The notes under the pieces were generated by a model, which did no database searches, was not told the DNA's origin, and was given only the letters and a program-made list of their open reading frames with translations. Both the position numbers and the translations under genes were made by a program. A stretch of DNA of 7,146 bases from Syntrophaceae bacterium (GTDB lineage: Bacteria; Desulfobacterota; Syntrophorhabdia; Syntrophorhabdales; WCHB1-27), in contig PLSJ01000420.1 of assembly GCA_003165115.1 (NCBI GenBank), forward strand, positions 1 through 7,146. The letters run 5' to 3'. Shown here in pieces: positions 1 to 6,924 of the stretch (positions are counted from its first letter, which is position 1; each line of letters opens with the position of its first letter).

Positions 1-616
1 AGTATTCGGCGCTTTCCCACGCCGCGCATTGCCCCTTGATCATCCCCACGCCGAGCCGCCCGGTGAGGCCGTTCCACCTCGCGGGTTCTTCCTTCACCCG
101 CGTCATGGTGACGGCCACGCGGAGGCGGCTGTTTTGTTCCTGCATAGCCGTGAGCTCATCGAGAAAAGGCGTTTCCTCGGGCGTCCTGCTCGAATATAGC
201 AGGGTAATCGCATGGCCGGTGGCCGCATCGGTCGCATAGCGGCACAGGGAGCGAAACGGTGCGATGCCGACGCCGCCCGCGAGAAAGGCGAGAGGGGTCG
301 CCGTATTCTCTGGAAGGGTAAGGGACCCGAACGGCGGCCCGAGGGTGACGTGAGTCCCCGGCGGCATTTCGGCCATGGTCCGTTTTAGCGCGCTGTCGCC
401 CAGCTTTGTGACAAAAAGCAGCTCTTTCTCAAGGGGCGACGAGCTGATGCTGAAGGGACGCCTCAAGCCCCGGTCGTCTTGAAACCCCAGGTCCGGAACG
501 GAAACAAGGCAGTATTGTCCCGCAAGGAACCGATAATCCTCCGGTTTGTCGAAGCGGAAGACCGTGACCCCGGAGGCCAGTTTTTGCCGGTCGATGAAAG
601 TCGCCTTATAGTCCAT
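1..616 (-). CDS. Ferredoxin-NADP reductase-like FAD/NAD(P)-binding oxidoreductase, 3' end missing
   Basis: The first 205 residues are open to the window edge, so the C-terminus is cut off. It reads as a flavoprotein reductase of the ferredoxin-NADP reductase superfamily, which moves electrons between NAD(P)H and a one-electron carrier through FAD. Residues 1-100 form the FAD-binding barrel, with the flavin motif R-P-F-S at 53-56 (family R-x-Y/F-S). The NAD(P) domain begins with GGVGIAP at 114-120, followed by the YSSRTPEETPFLDEL stretch (141-155) typical of the family. The closing C-terminal G-P/aromatic region lies outside. No membrane segment or [2Fe-2S] domain is visible; one could follow in the missing part. 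The ATG at 614-616 is supported by an AAGGTGG ribosome site five bases upstream. It lies 85 bases after the aldehyde dehydrogenase, so it may be in the same operon or use its own promoter. The family is fairly sure; the electron partner is unknown. Confidence 0.85.
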   Translation of the reverse strand, partial: MDYKATFIDRQKLASGVTVFRFDKPEDYRFLAGQYCLVSVPDLGFQDDRGLRRPFSISSSPLEKELLFVTKLGDSALKRTMAEMPPGTHVTLGPPFGSLTLPENTATPLAFLAGGVGIAPFRSLCRYATDAATGHAITLLYSSRTPEETPFLDELTAMQEQNSRLRVAVTMTRVKEEPARWNGLTGRLGVGMIKGQCAAWESAEY

Positions 617-658
617 GGGCACCACCTTATGAAGTCTTCCCGATATGGTCCTGCTTGT

Positions 659-664
659 ATTATA
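659..664 (-). promoter_or_regulatory. Possible -10 box (TATAAT) for the flavin reductase gene
   Basis: The minus strand reads a perfect TATAAT 43 bases upstream of the reductase ATG, in the only sizeable gap between the clustered genes. The -35 region at 16-18 base spacing (around GGCAAA/CGGCAA) does not resemble TTGACA. If used, it is a weak or activator-dependent internal promoter. The match is short and could be chance. Confidence 0.3.
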
Positions 665-688
665 TGCCCGCTGAGCCAGATTTGCCGG

Positions 689-703
689 AAAGGCCGGCGG
701 CTC
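689..703 (-). other. Small hairpin at the end of the aldehyde dehydrogenase gene
   Basis: The minus strand has a 5-bp GC-only stem (GCCGG/CCGGC) with a five-base CCTTT loop, touching the stop codon of the aldehyde dehydrogenase. No run of T follows, so it is not a standard intrinsic terminator. It could act as a 3' stabiliser or weak attenuator between this gene and the reductase, or be incidental. Confidence 0.25.
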
Positions 704-2198
704 ATCGGATGGTAACGGGGTCGGGCACGGTATCGGCAAGCTCGACCCAGACGCTTTTCGCCTGGGTGAACTCCCTCAGTGCGTCCAGGCCCATCTCTCT
801 GCCGTAGCCGCTCTGTTTATAACCCCCGAAGGGAGACGCGTACGAAAGGGCGCGGTAGGTGTTGATCCATACCGTGCCCGCTTCCAGGTCCCTCGCCACC
901 CGGTGGGCCCGCCTGATGTCATTGGTCCAGATGCCCGCGGCCAGCCCATACCGTGTCCGGTTCGCAAGGGCGATTACCTCCTCTTCCTCCCGGAACGTCA
1001 AGACCGCAAGCACCGGCCCGAAAACCTCCTCCTGGGCCAGGTGCGAATCGTTCACGACGCCGTCGAAGATGGTGGGCATGAAGAACCAGCCCTGACCGAG
1101 TGCAGGGTCTTCGGGGCGCCTTCCCCCATAGAGGAGCGTGGCGCCGTCTTTGAGCGCGCCTTCGACGAAGCGCTCCACCTTGCGCAACTGGTCCATGGTT
1201 GAAAGGGGTCCCATCTCCGACTCCATTTTCGAGGGATCGCCCAGCCTGATTGATTTTACGCGCTCCACGAGGCGCTCCACGAACTCATCGTGTATCGACT
1301 CGTGCAGGAAGAGCCGGGAGCCGGCCAGGCAGGTCTGGCCGCCCGCGGCGAATATGCCCGCGATGCAGCCGTTCACCGCGTTCGGGACGTGCGCGTCATT
1401 GAAGACGATATTGGGTGACTTGCCGCCCAGCTCCAAAAGCACGGGCGTAACGTTGGCCGCCGCCTGCTGCCCGACGACCTTGCCTACCTCGGTCCCTCCG
1501 GTGAAGACGACCTTGCGGACCAACGGATGGCTGACCAGGGCCGTCCCGGCCGTCTTCCCGAAGCCGGTGACCACATTGACCACGCCCGGCGGGAAACCGG
1601 CTTCCTTCACCAGACCTGCGAATTCCAGGGTCGACGCCGAGGCGTGCTCCGAGGGTTTTATCACCACCGTATTGCCCGCAGCCAGTACGGCGGCCAGGCT
1701 GAAGCTCAAGATGAGCAAGGGGGAGTTCCAGGGGGTGATGATGCCGACCACGCCCACCGGCTCCCTCAGCGTGTAGTTGAAGACCGATGTCTTGTCGAGG
1801 GGGATGGTCTCACCCATGATCTTGTCGGCAAGACCGGCATAATAGTAGTAGTAGCCGGGAAGGGCCTTTGCCTGCCCGAGCATCTCCCGGATCAGCTTGC
1901 CGTTGTCCCTTGAATCGACGCCGGCCAGGCGCTCGGCGTTATCCCGCAGCAGGTCCCCGAAGCGCCTCATGAGTTGGCCCCTGGCCGCCGGCGCCATCCC
2001 CTTCCAGGCGGGATTGTCCAAGGCGGCGCGGGCCGCTTTTATTGCGCGGTCCACGTCCTCGTCCTGCCCGTCGGGGATGGTTGCCCACGCCCGGCCGGTA
2101 TAGGGATTGAGCGAATCGAAGGACCGGTGTGACGCGGCGTCCACCCATTCTCCGTTGACGAACATCTTGTAGGCGGTCAATTCGGCGGCTGACGTCAT
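702..2198 (-). CDS. NAD-type aldehyde dehydrogenase (ALDH superfamily)
   Basis: A complete 498-residue ALDH, which oxidises an aldehyde to its acid with NAD(P)+ in the cytoplasm. The key residues are present: N158 in TPWN (oxyanion hole), K181 and E184 in KPSE (cofactor; the Glu suggests NAD+ over NADP+), the GGTEVG turn at 234-239, general base E256 in ELGGK, nucleophile C290 in GQTCLAGSR, and E391/F393 in EEVFGP (nicotinamide ribose). The C-terminal PFGGYKQSGYGRE (456-468) is typical of the betaine/aryl/muconic-semialdehyde branches, but motifs alone do not give the substrate. Length is normal. An unusual run of five tyrosines lies at 116-120. The gene begins 10 bases after sdhB stops, with GGGAG upstream of the ATG, so it is almost certainly co-transcribed with the fumarate/succinate genes. 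It may make an acid that enters the C4 pathway, but that is inference. Confidence 0.95.
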   Translation of the reverse strand: MTSAAELTAYKMFVNGEWVDAASHRSFDSLNPYTGRAWATIPDGQDEDVDRAIKAARAALDNPAWKGMAPAARGQLMRRFGDLLRDNAERLAGVDSRDNGKLIREMLGQAKALPGYYYYYAGLADKIMGETIPLDKTSVFNYTLREPVGVVGIITPWNSPLLILSFSLAAVLAAGNTVVIKPSEHASASTLEFAGLVKEAGFPPGVVNVVTGFGKTAGTALVSHPLVRKVVFTGGTEVGKVVGQQAAANVTPVLLELGGKSPNIVFNDAHVPNAVNGCIAGIFAAGGQTCLAGSRLFLHESIHDEFVERLVERVKSIRLGDPSKMESEMGPLSTMDQLRKVERFVEGALKDGATLLYGGRRPEDPALGQGWFFMPTIFDGVVNDSHLAQEEVFGPVLAVLTFREEEEVIALANRTRYGLAAGIWTNDIRRAHRVARDLEAGTVWINTYRALSYASPFGGYKQSGYGREMGLDALREFTQAKSVWVELADTVPDPVTIR

Positions 2199-2208
2199 GG
2201 GGGTCTCC

Positions 2209-2925
2209 CTATGTTTTTTCTTGCTTTGCCCCGTACATGCGTTTTTTGATCCTGCCGATTTCTTTCGTCACCGGTATCTGCTTCGGACAGACCTCGGTGC
2301 ATTTCCAGAGTGTCCTGCACCCCCATGCCCCCTCCTTTCGGTCGAGAAGGTCGATCCGTGCTGATGACCCGTCATCGCGCGAATCGAAGAGGTAGCGAAA
2401 AGCCCTCACCAGGGCGGCGGGCCCCACATAGCCGTCCGTCTCCTTGTCCTGGTTTACGGGACACGAGGCGGTGCAACAGGCGCAGAGAATGCAGCGGACG
2501 GCGTCCGCAAAGGCCCCATGCTCCTCCGGCGATTGGCCGCGCTCTTTCTCGGGCACGGGCGTCCCGGTGATCAAATAGGGTTTGAGAGAGCGGTATCTCT
2601 CGAAGAAGGGGTCGAGGTCCACAACCAGGTCTTTGATCACCCTGAAGACGGGCAGGGGCTCGACAAGCACCTCCCCGGCACCCAGGACGCTCACGAGCTT
2701 CTGGCAGGGAAGACCGCAAATACCGTTGATCCTCATCCCGTCGGAGCCGCACACGCCGTGGCCGCAGGACATACGAAAGGAGAGGGTAGGGTCCTGCTCC
2801 CACCGTATGCGGTTCAGGCAATCGAGAAGACGGTCGGAAGGCTCAGCCTCGACCTGGTAGCTCCGAAAATACGGTTTTTCACCTTTGTCCGGGTCGTAGC
2901 GGAAGACCTTCAGGTTTACGGGCAT
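2209..2925 (-). CDS. sdhB: Succinate dehydrogenase/fumarate reductase iron-sulfur subunit
   Basis: A 238-residue SdhB/FrdB, the electron-transfer subunit that links the FAD of SdhA to quinone at the membrane. The N-terminal plant-type ferredoxin domain has [2Fe-2S] ligands C54, C59 and C74. The third position is Asp (D62), as in E. coli SdhB, and an extra Cys (C70) lies nearby. The C-terminal domain has C145, C148, C151 and C213 for [4Fe-4S], and C155, C203 and C209 for [3Fe-4S]. Thus all three clusters are supported. After CP at 155-156, the tryptophans that border the quinone site in E. coli SdhB are absent (NQDK instead), as in many B-type enzymes. It starts 13 bases after sdhA stops and ends 10 bases before the aldehyde dehydrogenase. 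No anchor subunit follows. Whether it works mainly as dehydrogenase or fumarate reductase cannot be told, so frdB is an equally fair name. Confidence 0.95.
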   Translation of the reverse strand: MPVNLKVFRYDPDKGEKPYFRSYQVEAEPSDRLLDCLNRIRWEQDPTLSFRMSCGHGVCGSDGMRINGICGLPCQKLVSVLGAGEVLVEPLPVFRVIKDLVVDLDPFFERYRSLKPYLITGTPVPEKERGQSPEEHGAFADAVRCILCACCTASCPVNQDKETDGYVGPAALVRAFRYLFDSRDDGSSARIDLLDRKEGAWGCRTLWKCTEVCPKQIPVTKEIGRIKKRMYGAKQEKT

Positions 2926-3981
2926 CCTGCGGACCTCTTCAATATACCCTCTTTTCCGGCTGAAACCGCGTTATCGAGACATCCCTGTAACGCACCTCTG
3001 GGCCGGAAGGGCGGTCGAATACGAGAGTATGCTTAAGATAAGCCCCATCGTCCCTGGCAGGGAAGTCTTCGCGGAAATGGCTGCCCCGGCTCTCCTTGCG
3101 ATGCAGGGCGCTCGTGAGGATGACCTCGCAGAGGTCAAGCTGGTGGCGCAGCTCAACGGCCTCCATCAGCTCGTAGTTGAAGGTCCGCCCTTTGTCGAGG
3201 ATCGCCACCCGTGAAAACTGCTCCTTCAAGCCCCGGATCCCGTCGATCGCGACATTCAGGCCGGCGTCCGTCCGGAAGACCGACCCGTGGTCCATCATGA
3301 GGGACTGCATCCGGCGACGCAGGGTATCGATCCTCTCCTGCCCCCGGCGCTCGTGCAGGTCTGCCAGGTCTTCCCCCACCGCTTTGACGGGATCGGCCTT
3401 ACTCGCGGGCGTTTGCACCCGCGGCGCCTCATCCCTCATGGCTCGCCCGGCCCGCCTGCCGAAGACGAGGAGGTCGAGGAGAGAGTTGCAGCCCAGCCTG
3501 TTCGCCCCATGGACGAAGACACAGGCGCATTCACCCGCGGCAAAGATACCGGCGACCACGCTGCCCGATTCGTCCGAGATCACCCTGCCGTCTGCGTCCG
3601 TGGGTATCCCGCCCATCACGTAATGGCACGTGGGGGCTACGGGAATGGGCTGCCGGACCGGGTCTATGCCGAGATAGATGCGCGCGAAAGAGGCGATCTC
3701 CCAGAGCTTGTCCCGGATATTTTCCTCTCCCACGGGAGAGAGGTCGAGGTGGACATACTCTTTCCCCGCGATGCCCCGCCCCGCCCGTACCTCCAGAAGG
3801 ATGGCCCGTGAGACGACGTCCCGGGCCGCGAGGTCTTTGATCGTCGGCGCATAGCGCTCCATGAACCGCTCGCCGGGCCCGTTCAGAAGGACGGCGCCTT
3901 CTCCCCGTGCCGCCTCGCTGATCAGGATGCCGAGGGGGTAAAGCCCCGTGGGATGGAACTGGATGAACTCCATGTCCTGAA

Positions 3982-3985
3982 GGGG
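3982..3985 (-). other. Frameshift site 2 in sdhA (homopolymer short by one)
   Basis: The coding strand has CCCC inside GGGATCCCCTTCAGG. Reading on gives a non-homologous Ser-rich tail (FRTWSSSSS). One more C gives G-I-P-L-Q-D-M-E-F, the expected family sequence leading into QFHPTG. Confidence 0.85.
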
Positions 3986-4447
3986 ATCCCCGACCTGTAG
4001 GCGAGGTCGAATACCTCGCCTGTGGTGGCGAACCCGTTCGACGTCGTGCGGTAGACCTTGCCGCACCCGCCCGCGGCAAGGAGCACGGCTTTGGCCCGCA
4101 GGAATGAAAGCTCCCCGGTGGCAAGGTTATAGACGACAACGCCCGCGCATCGGTCCTTTTCGAGCACGAGGGAGAGGACGTAATGCTCCGCGTAGAAGGT
4201 GACCTCGTGGCGAAGACACTGGTCGTAGAGGGTGTCGAGTACGACCCTGCCCGTGTGGTCTGCGGCGTGACAGGCCCTCTTCACGGGCTTTTTCCCATAG
4301 TCCCGCGTGTGGCCCCCGAAATTCCTCTGGGCGATCAACCCCTGGCGGGTGCGGCTGAAAGGCACACCCATATGCTCCAGCTCGTAGATGGCCCTCGGCG
4401 CATCCCTGACCATGGTCTCGATGGCGTCCTGGTCGCCTAAATAGTCT

Positions 4448-4452
4448 CCCCC
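4448..4452 (-). other. Frameshift site 1 in sdhA (homopolymer short by one)
   Basis: The coding strand has GGGGG in the stretch encoding D-T-V-K-G, and as read it runs into a TAG at 4437-4439. One more G gives [10 protein letters not shown], matching the conserved family sequence. Confidence 0.85.
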
Positions 4453-4667
4453 TTGACCGTGTCGTAGAGGTGCCATTCCCAGCGGTCCTCTTCCTCGTTG
4501 CCCAGGGCCGCGGTAATGCCTCCTTGGGCGGCGCCCGAATGGGAGCGGGTCGGCAGCAGCTTGGTTACCACGGCGACGTCGGAGGCTTGCGCGCATTCCA
4601 CCGCAGCGCGAAGCCCCGCGAGGCCGGCCCCGACTACCACGATATCGTGCGATGACGTCATGCGCTC

Positions 4668-6098
4668 TCACCCATCGGGGTTCGCCATCCTCTTGGGGTC
4701 GACGATCCGGTCGAACTCATCGCCGGACACGTAGCCGAGCGAGAGCGCCGCCTCCTTCAGCGTCATGTCCTCGTCATTCGCGAGCCGGGCGATGCGCGAC
4801 GCCTTATCGTATCCGATCACCGGGGCGAGGGCGGTGACGAGCATGAGCGACCGGCCCAACGAGGCATCGATCTGCTGCCGGCGGGCGGCGAGGCCCGTGA
4901 CCAGAAATTCGGTAAAGCAGTCGCAGGCGTCGGAGATGAGGCGGATTGACCGGAGGACGTCGAAGGCCATCAACGGCTTGTAGGCGTTCATTTCCAGATG
5001 GCCGCCGGCCCCCGCGAAGCTCACTGCCGCGTCATACCCCATTACCTGTACCGCCACCATCGCCATGGCCTCGCACTGGGTAGGGTTCACCTTCCCGGGC
5101 ATTATGGACGAACCCGGCTCGTTGGCCGGAATAAGCAGCTCCTGCAGCCCGCACCGCGGTCCGGATGCGAGCAGCCGGATGTCGTTGGCGATCTTGTACA
5201 GGGAAACGGCGACGGTCTTCAAGGCCGCGCTCGCCATGACCATGGCGTCGTGCGCGCCCTGGACGGCGAATTTGTTCGGCGCGGACACAAACGGGAGGCC
5301 CGTAAGCTCCGCAATGAGCCTGACCGCTGTCTCTCCGAAGCCCTTTCCCGCATTCACCCCCGTGCCCACGGCGGTCCCGCCGAGGGCCAGCCGGTACAGG
5401 CCGGGGAGGACGGCCCCTATCCTCTCCATGTCGTCGTCGAGCATCCCCACGTAGCCCGAGAATTCCTGACCGAGGGTCAGCGGCACGGCGTCCATCAGGT
5501 GGGTCCGCCCGGTCTTGACGATATCCCTCCAGCCCTTCGCCTTTTCGTCGAGCGCGTCGCGCAGCTTTCCGACCATGGGGACGAGGCGGTCCCGTATTGC
5601 CAGTGATGCCGCGATGTGCATTGCCGAAGGGAAGACGTCATTGGTCGATTGTCCCATGTTGACGTGGTCGTTGGGATGGACCGGGCTCTTGGTGCCGGGT
5701 TTACCGCCCGCGATCTCGATGGCCCGGTTGGCGATCACCTCGTTGACGTTCATGCTCACCTGGGTGCCGCTTCCGCTCGACCAGACGGATACGGGGAAAT
5801 TGCCGTCCAACTTCCCTTCCGCCACTTCTTCCGCGGCCAGGGTAATCACGTCGGCTTTCCCTTCCGCGAGCCTGCCGGACTGCCGGTTGGCGTAAGCGCA
5901 CCCCTTCTTGATGATGCCCAGCACCCTGACCAGCTCCTGCGGAATCAGGTCCTCGCCGATGGGAAAGTGGATCAGGCTGCGCTGGGTTTCGGCCCCCCAG
6001 TACCTGTCCGCGGGCACCCATACCTTCCCCATGCTGTCGCTTTCCAGTCTCAGCCCCTCGCGGACGGTTCCATCCGGTTCGGTCGGCCGGTCGCGCAT
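4668..6098 (-). CDS. fumC: Class II fumarate hydratase
   Basis: A 476-residue oxygen-stable, iron-free fumarase that interconverts fumarate and malate as a cytoplasmic homotetramer. Superfamily motifs in order: [14 protein letters not shown] (28-41), SSGSGTQ (107-113), [10 protein letters not shown] (149-158), [21 protein letters not shown] (196-216) with H200 matching E. coli FumC His188, and the signature [15 protein letters not shown] (329-343) with S330 as catalytic Ser (E. coli Ser318). The [20 protein letters not shown] stretch favours fumarase over aspartase or argininosuccinate lyase. The first ATG leaves about 15 residues before the usual RxEsDSMG start region; ATG at residue 23 would cut into that conserved region and is less likely. 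A purine-rich GGGGAGAAGAGA stretch precedes the start. It is the first gene of the minus-strand cluster, and its stop is 6 bases before sdhA, whose ribosome site overlaps the fumC end. Confidence 0.96.
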   Translation of the reverse strand: MRDRPTEPDGTVREGLRLESDSMGKVWVPADRYWGAETQRSLIHFPIGEDLIPQELVRVLGIIKKGCAYANRQSGRLAEGKADVITLAAEEVAEGKLDGNFPVSVWSSGSGTQVSMNVNEVIANRAIEIAGGKPGTKSPVHPNDHVNMGQSTNDVFPSAMHIAASLAIRDRLVPMVGKLRDALDEKAKGWRDIVKTGRTHLMDAVPLTLGQEFSGYVGMLDDDMERIGAVLPGLYRLALGGTAVGTGVNAGKGFGETAVRLIAELTGLPFVSAPNKFAVQGAHDAMVMASAALKTVAVSLYKIANDIRLLASGPRCGLQELLIPANEPGSSIMPGKVNPTQCEAMAMVAVQVMGYDAAVSFAGAGGHLEMNAYKPLMAFDVLRSIRLISDACDCFTEFLVTGLAARRQQIDASLGRSLMLVTALAPVIGYDKASRIARLANDEDMTLKEAALSLGYVSGDEFDRIVDPKRMANPDG

Positions 6099-6325
6099 CC
6101 GTCTCTTCTCCCCGGTGACGTGTTGTGGCTTTTTGCCCTTATAGAAGTAAGGATAATCGTTAGGTTGAACGACCGCATGACCGGAAACTCATGGACTGCA
6201 AAGACCTGGAGCGGTTCTTAAGAAAAACCCTACGCTGCCGATAAGATTATTGAGATCGGACCCGGACATCTTTGTTTGTGCATAATTGGACTAAACATGT
6301 TTTCAATTCTGGAAATGGAGGCTAT
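6099..6325. other. Divergent intergenic region between fumC and the chemotaxis gene
   Basis: These 227 bases separate two genes read away from each other and are clearly less GC-rich than the operon. The promoter for the fumC-sdhAB cluster should lie here. I find no good paired -35/-10 on the minus strand; the best guess is TTCAAC with a poor TCTATA-like box near 6141-6170, too weak to call. The rightward strand has the sigma-28-like promoter listed separately. No coding stretch is supported. Confidence 0.5.
6218..6244 (+). promoter_or_regulatory. Sigma-28 (FliA)-type promoter for the chemotaxis gene
   Basis: An exact GCCGATAA, the sigma-28 -10 consensus, lies at 6237-6244. Exactly 11 bases upstream, the optimal spacing, is TTAAGAAA at 6218-6225; it matches the TAAAG core at four of five positions and misses the less conserved TTT. 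Transcription would start near 6251, giving a leader of about 75 bases to the ATG at 6326. Sigma-28 controls chemoreceptor genes in many flagellated bacteria, so motif and downstream gene agree. Confidence 0.65.
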
Positions 6326-6712
6326 ATGAAGCTGGCTACCGACGCAAGAATTGCCCGCAGGTTGAGGATCGGGTTCGGCATCACTCTATGTTTGATGATA
6401 GCAATTGTCATTACGGGCATTACATACCCTAGCCGGGCGAACCCAGGGTTCGACCGGACGGTAAAGGTAAATAACGCCGACATAAAGACCGGAAACAGTG
6501 CGAGGGCCGCCTCGGCCGGGATCACCTATCCCATCGGGAGAATCCTTATTGCCCAGGATGGTGCCGTCAGTGAAGAAGTCAGGAAGGGAATAAACGAAAT
6601 AAAAGCGATACAGAAAAAGTCTATCGAGGCATTTGAAGCGCTGGAAAATAGCCGGGAAGGGAAACAGCTCGTGGCAAAGCTCATAGAAGAACATTCAGGA
6701 ATCATCTACTAG
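6326..6712 (+). CDS. Truncated methyl-accepting chemotaxis protein N-terminus (four-helix-bundle sensor type)
   Basis: 128 residues resembling the start of a chemoreceptor with a 4HB_MCP-type sensor. A basic N-terminus (ARIARRLRIGFG) leads into one membrane helix at about 15-33, then a mostly helical, charged segment that would sit outside the membrane. The NSREGKQLVAKLIEE stretch (108-122) is like the 'EGK-L' turn of these sensor bundles. The protein stops at 128, before the second half of the bundle, the second membrane helix, HAMP and the signalling hairpin, so it cannot signal alone. No continuation appears downstream in any frame. The ATG at 6326 was chosen over an upstream TTG at 6272 because GGAGG lies four bases before it and residue 1 matches receptor starts. 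A sigma-28-like promoter precedes it. It is probably a receptor remnant; a small membrane protein made from it is possible. Confidence 0.7.
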   Translation: MKLATDARIARRLRIGFGITLCLMIAIVITGITYPSRANPGFDRTVKVNNADIKTGNSARAASAGITYPIGRILIAQDGAVSEEVRKGINEIKAIQKKSIEAFEALENSREGKQLVAKLIEEHSGIIY

Positions 6713-6721
6713 GTGTGAATG

Positions 6722-6743
6722 CCTTCCCGCAGCCAGGGGAAGG
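6722..6743 (+). other. Hairpin after the chemotaxis gene stop
   Basis: A perfect 7-bp stem, CCTTCCC (6722-6728) with GGGAAGG (6737-6743), and an 8-base loop lie 10 bases after the stop codon. The position suits a terminator, but no T run follows on either strand, so an intrinsic terminator is not supported. It may be a factor-dependent or 3'-protecting structure. Confidence 0.35.
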
Positions 6744-6871
6744 GTCTCGAGTGGAGCATGAGGGAGCCGGCGCCCACGAGAGCGATGAAGCGCGTAATGT
6801 CTTCGAGGCAAAGATAAACCGTTGAGGTGAAACAAGCGGAAGCGGGCAAGAAGCGACGGATGCCGAATCCC

Positions 6872-6924
6872 AGGTGGGACCGGAATCGAACCGGTATGGC
6901 CTTGCGACCGAGGGATTTTAAGTC
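6872..6924 (-). repeat. 3' fragment of a tRNA-Leu(UAA) gene; probable attachment (att) site of an integrated element
   Basis: Read on the minus strand, the fragment begins inside the anticodon arm: GA, then the 7-base loop CTTAAAA (anticodon TAA, Leu), then the 3' stem TCCCT. A type II variable arm follows (GGTC/GGCC closing a GCAA loop), then a T-arm with a perfect 5-bp stem ACCGG/CCGGT around TTCGATT, and an acceptor 3' strand CCCACCT. No CCA is encoded. The expected AGGGA 5' stem is replaced by TTAGA, and no D-arm or 5' acceptor strand occurs in the 222 bases upstream, so this is not a working tRNA. A tRNA remnant from anticodon loop to 3' end is the classic footprint of tyrosine-recombinase integration. 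The 3' side faces left, so the chromosome is to the left and the element to the right. Confidence 0.75.

Larger units (their letters stand above)
2939..4661 (-). pseudogene. sdhA: Succinate dehydrogenase/fumarate reductase flavoprotein subunit, interrupted by two single-base frameshifts
   Basis: SdhA/FrdA, the FAD subunit that interconverts succinate and fumarate. It is read in three successive frames: from 4661 to about 4448, to about 3985, then to 2939. Adding one base to each of two homopolymers restores 574 residues, normal for the family. Corrected positions: GAGLAGL 11-17 (FAD), H41 in [10 protein letters not shown] (covalent FAD His), FGGHTRDYG 115-123, FHPTG 236-240 with substrate His 237, R281 in AARD (the E. 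coli Arg286 proton donor), H347 in TCHY, and R389 in GANRLG. Two sites depart from the usual sequence: TGEV at 214-217 where TGDG is expected, and NRLGC (388-392) where NRLGG is usual. The ATG follows the fumC stop by 6 bases and the stop is 13 bases before sdhB, so it is mid-operon. Retention of every catalytic residue favours sequence error over true decay. Confidence 0.9.

Noticed and set aside
1138..1776. Long plus-strand frame of 212 codons opposite the aldehyde dehydrogenase.
   Set aside because: It is a shadow of the high-GC third positions of the aldehyde dehydrogenase, whose catalytic motifs are unmistakable on the minus strand.
3922..4671. A separate 249-codon gene starting at 4671.
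   Set aside because: Only its middle part is SdhA-like; the first and last portions are out-of-frame reading of sdhA. It is explained by the two frameshifts.
6709..6870. Minus-strand open frame of about 55 codons with fairly high GC in third positions, containing an EDITRFIALVGAGSLML-like stretch and converging on the chemotaxis gene stop.
   Set aside because: It has no ATG until near its end and no ribosome site, its upstream part runs into the tRNA fragment, and I recognise no family. The stop codons merely share the CTAG at 6709-6712.
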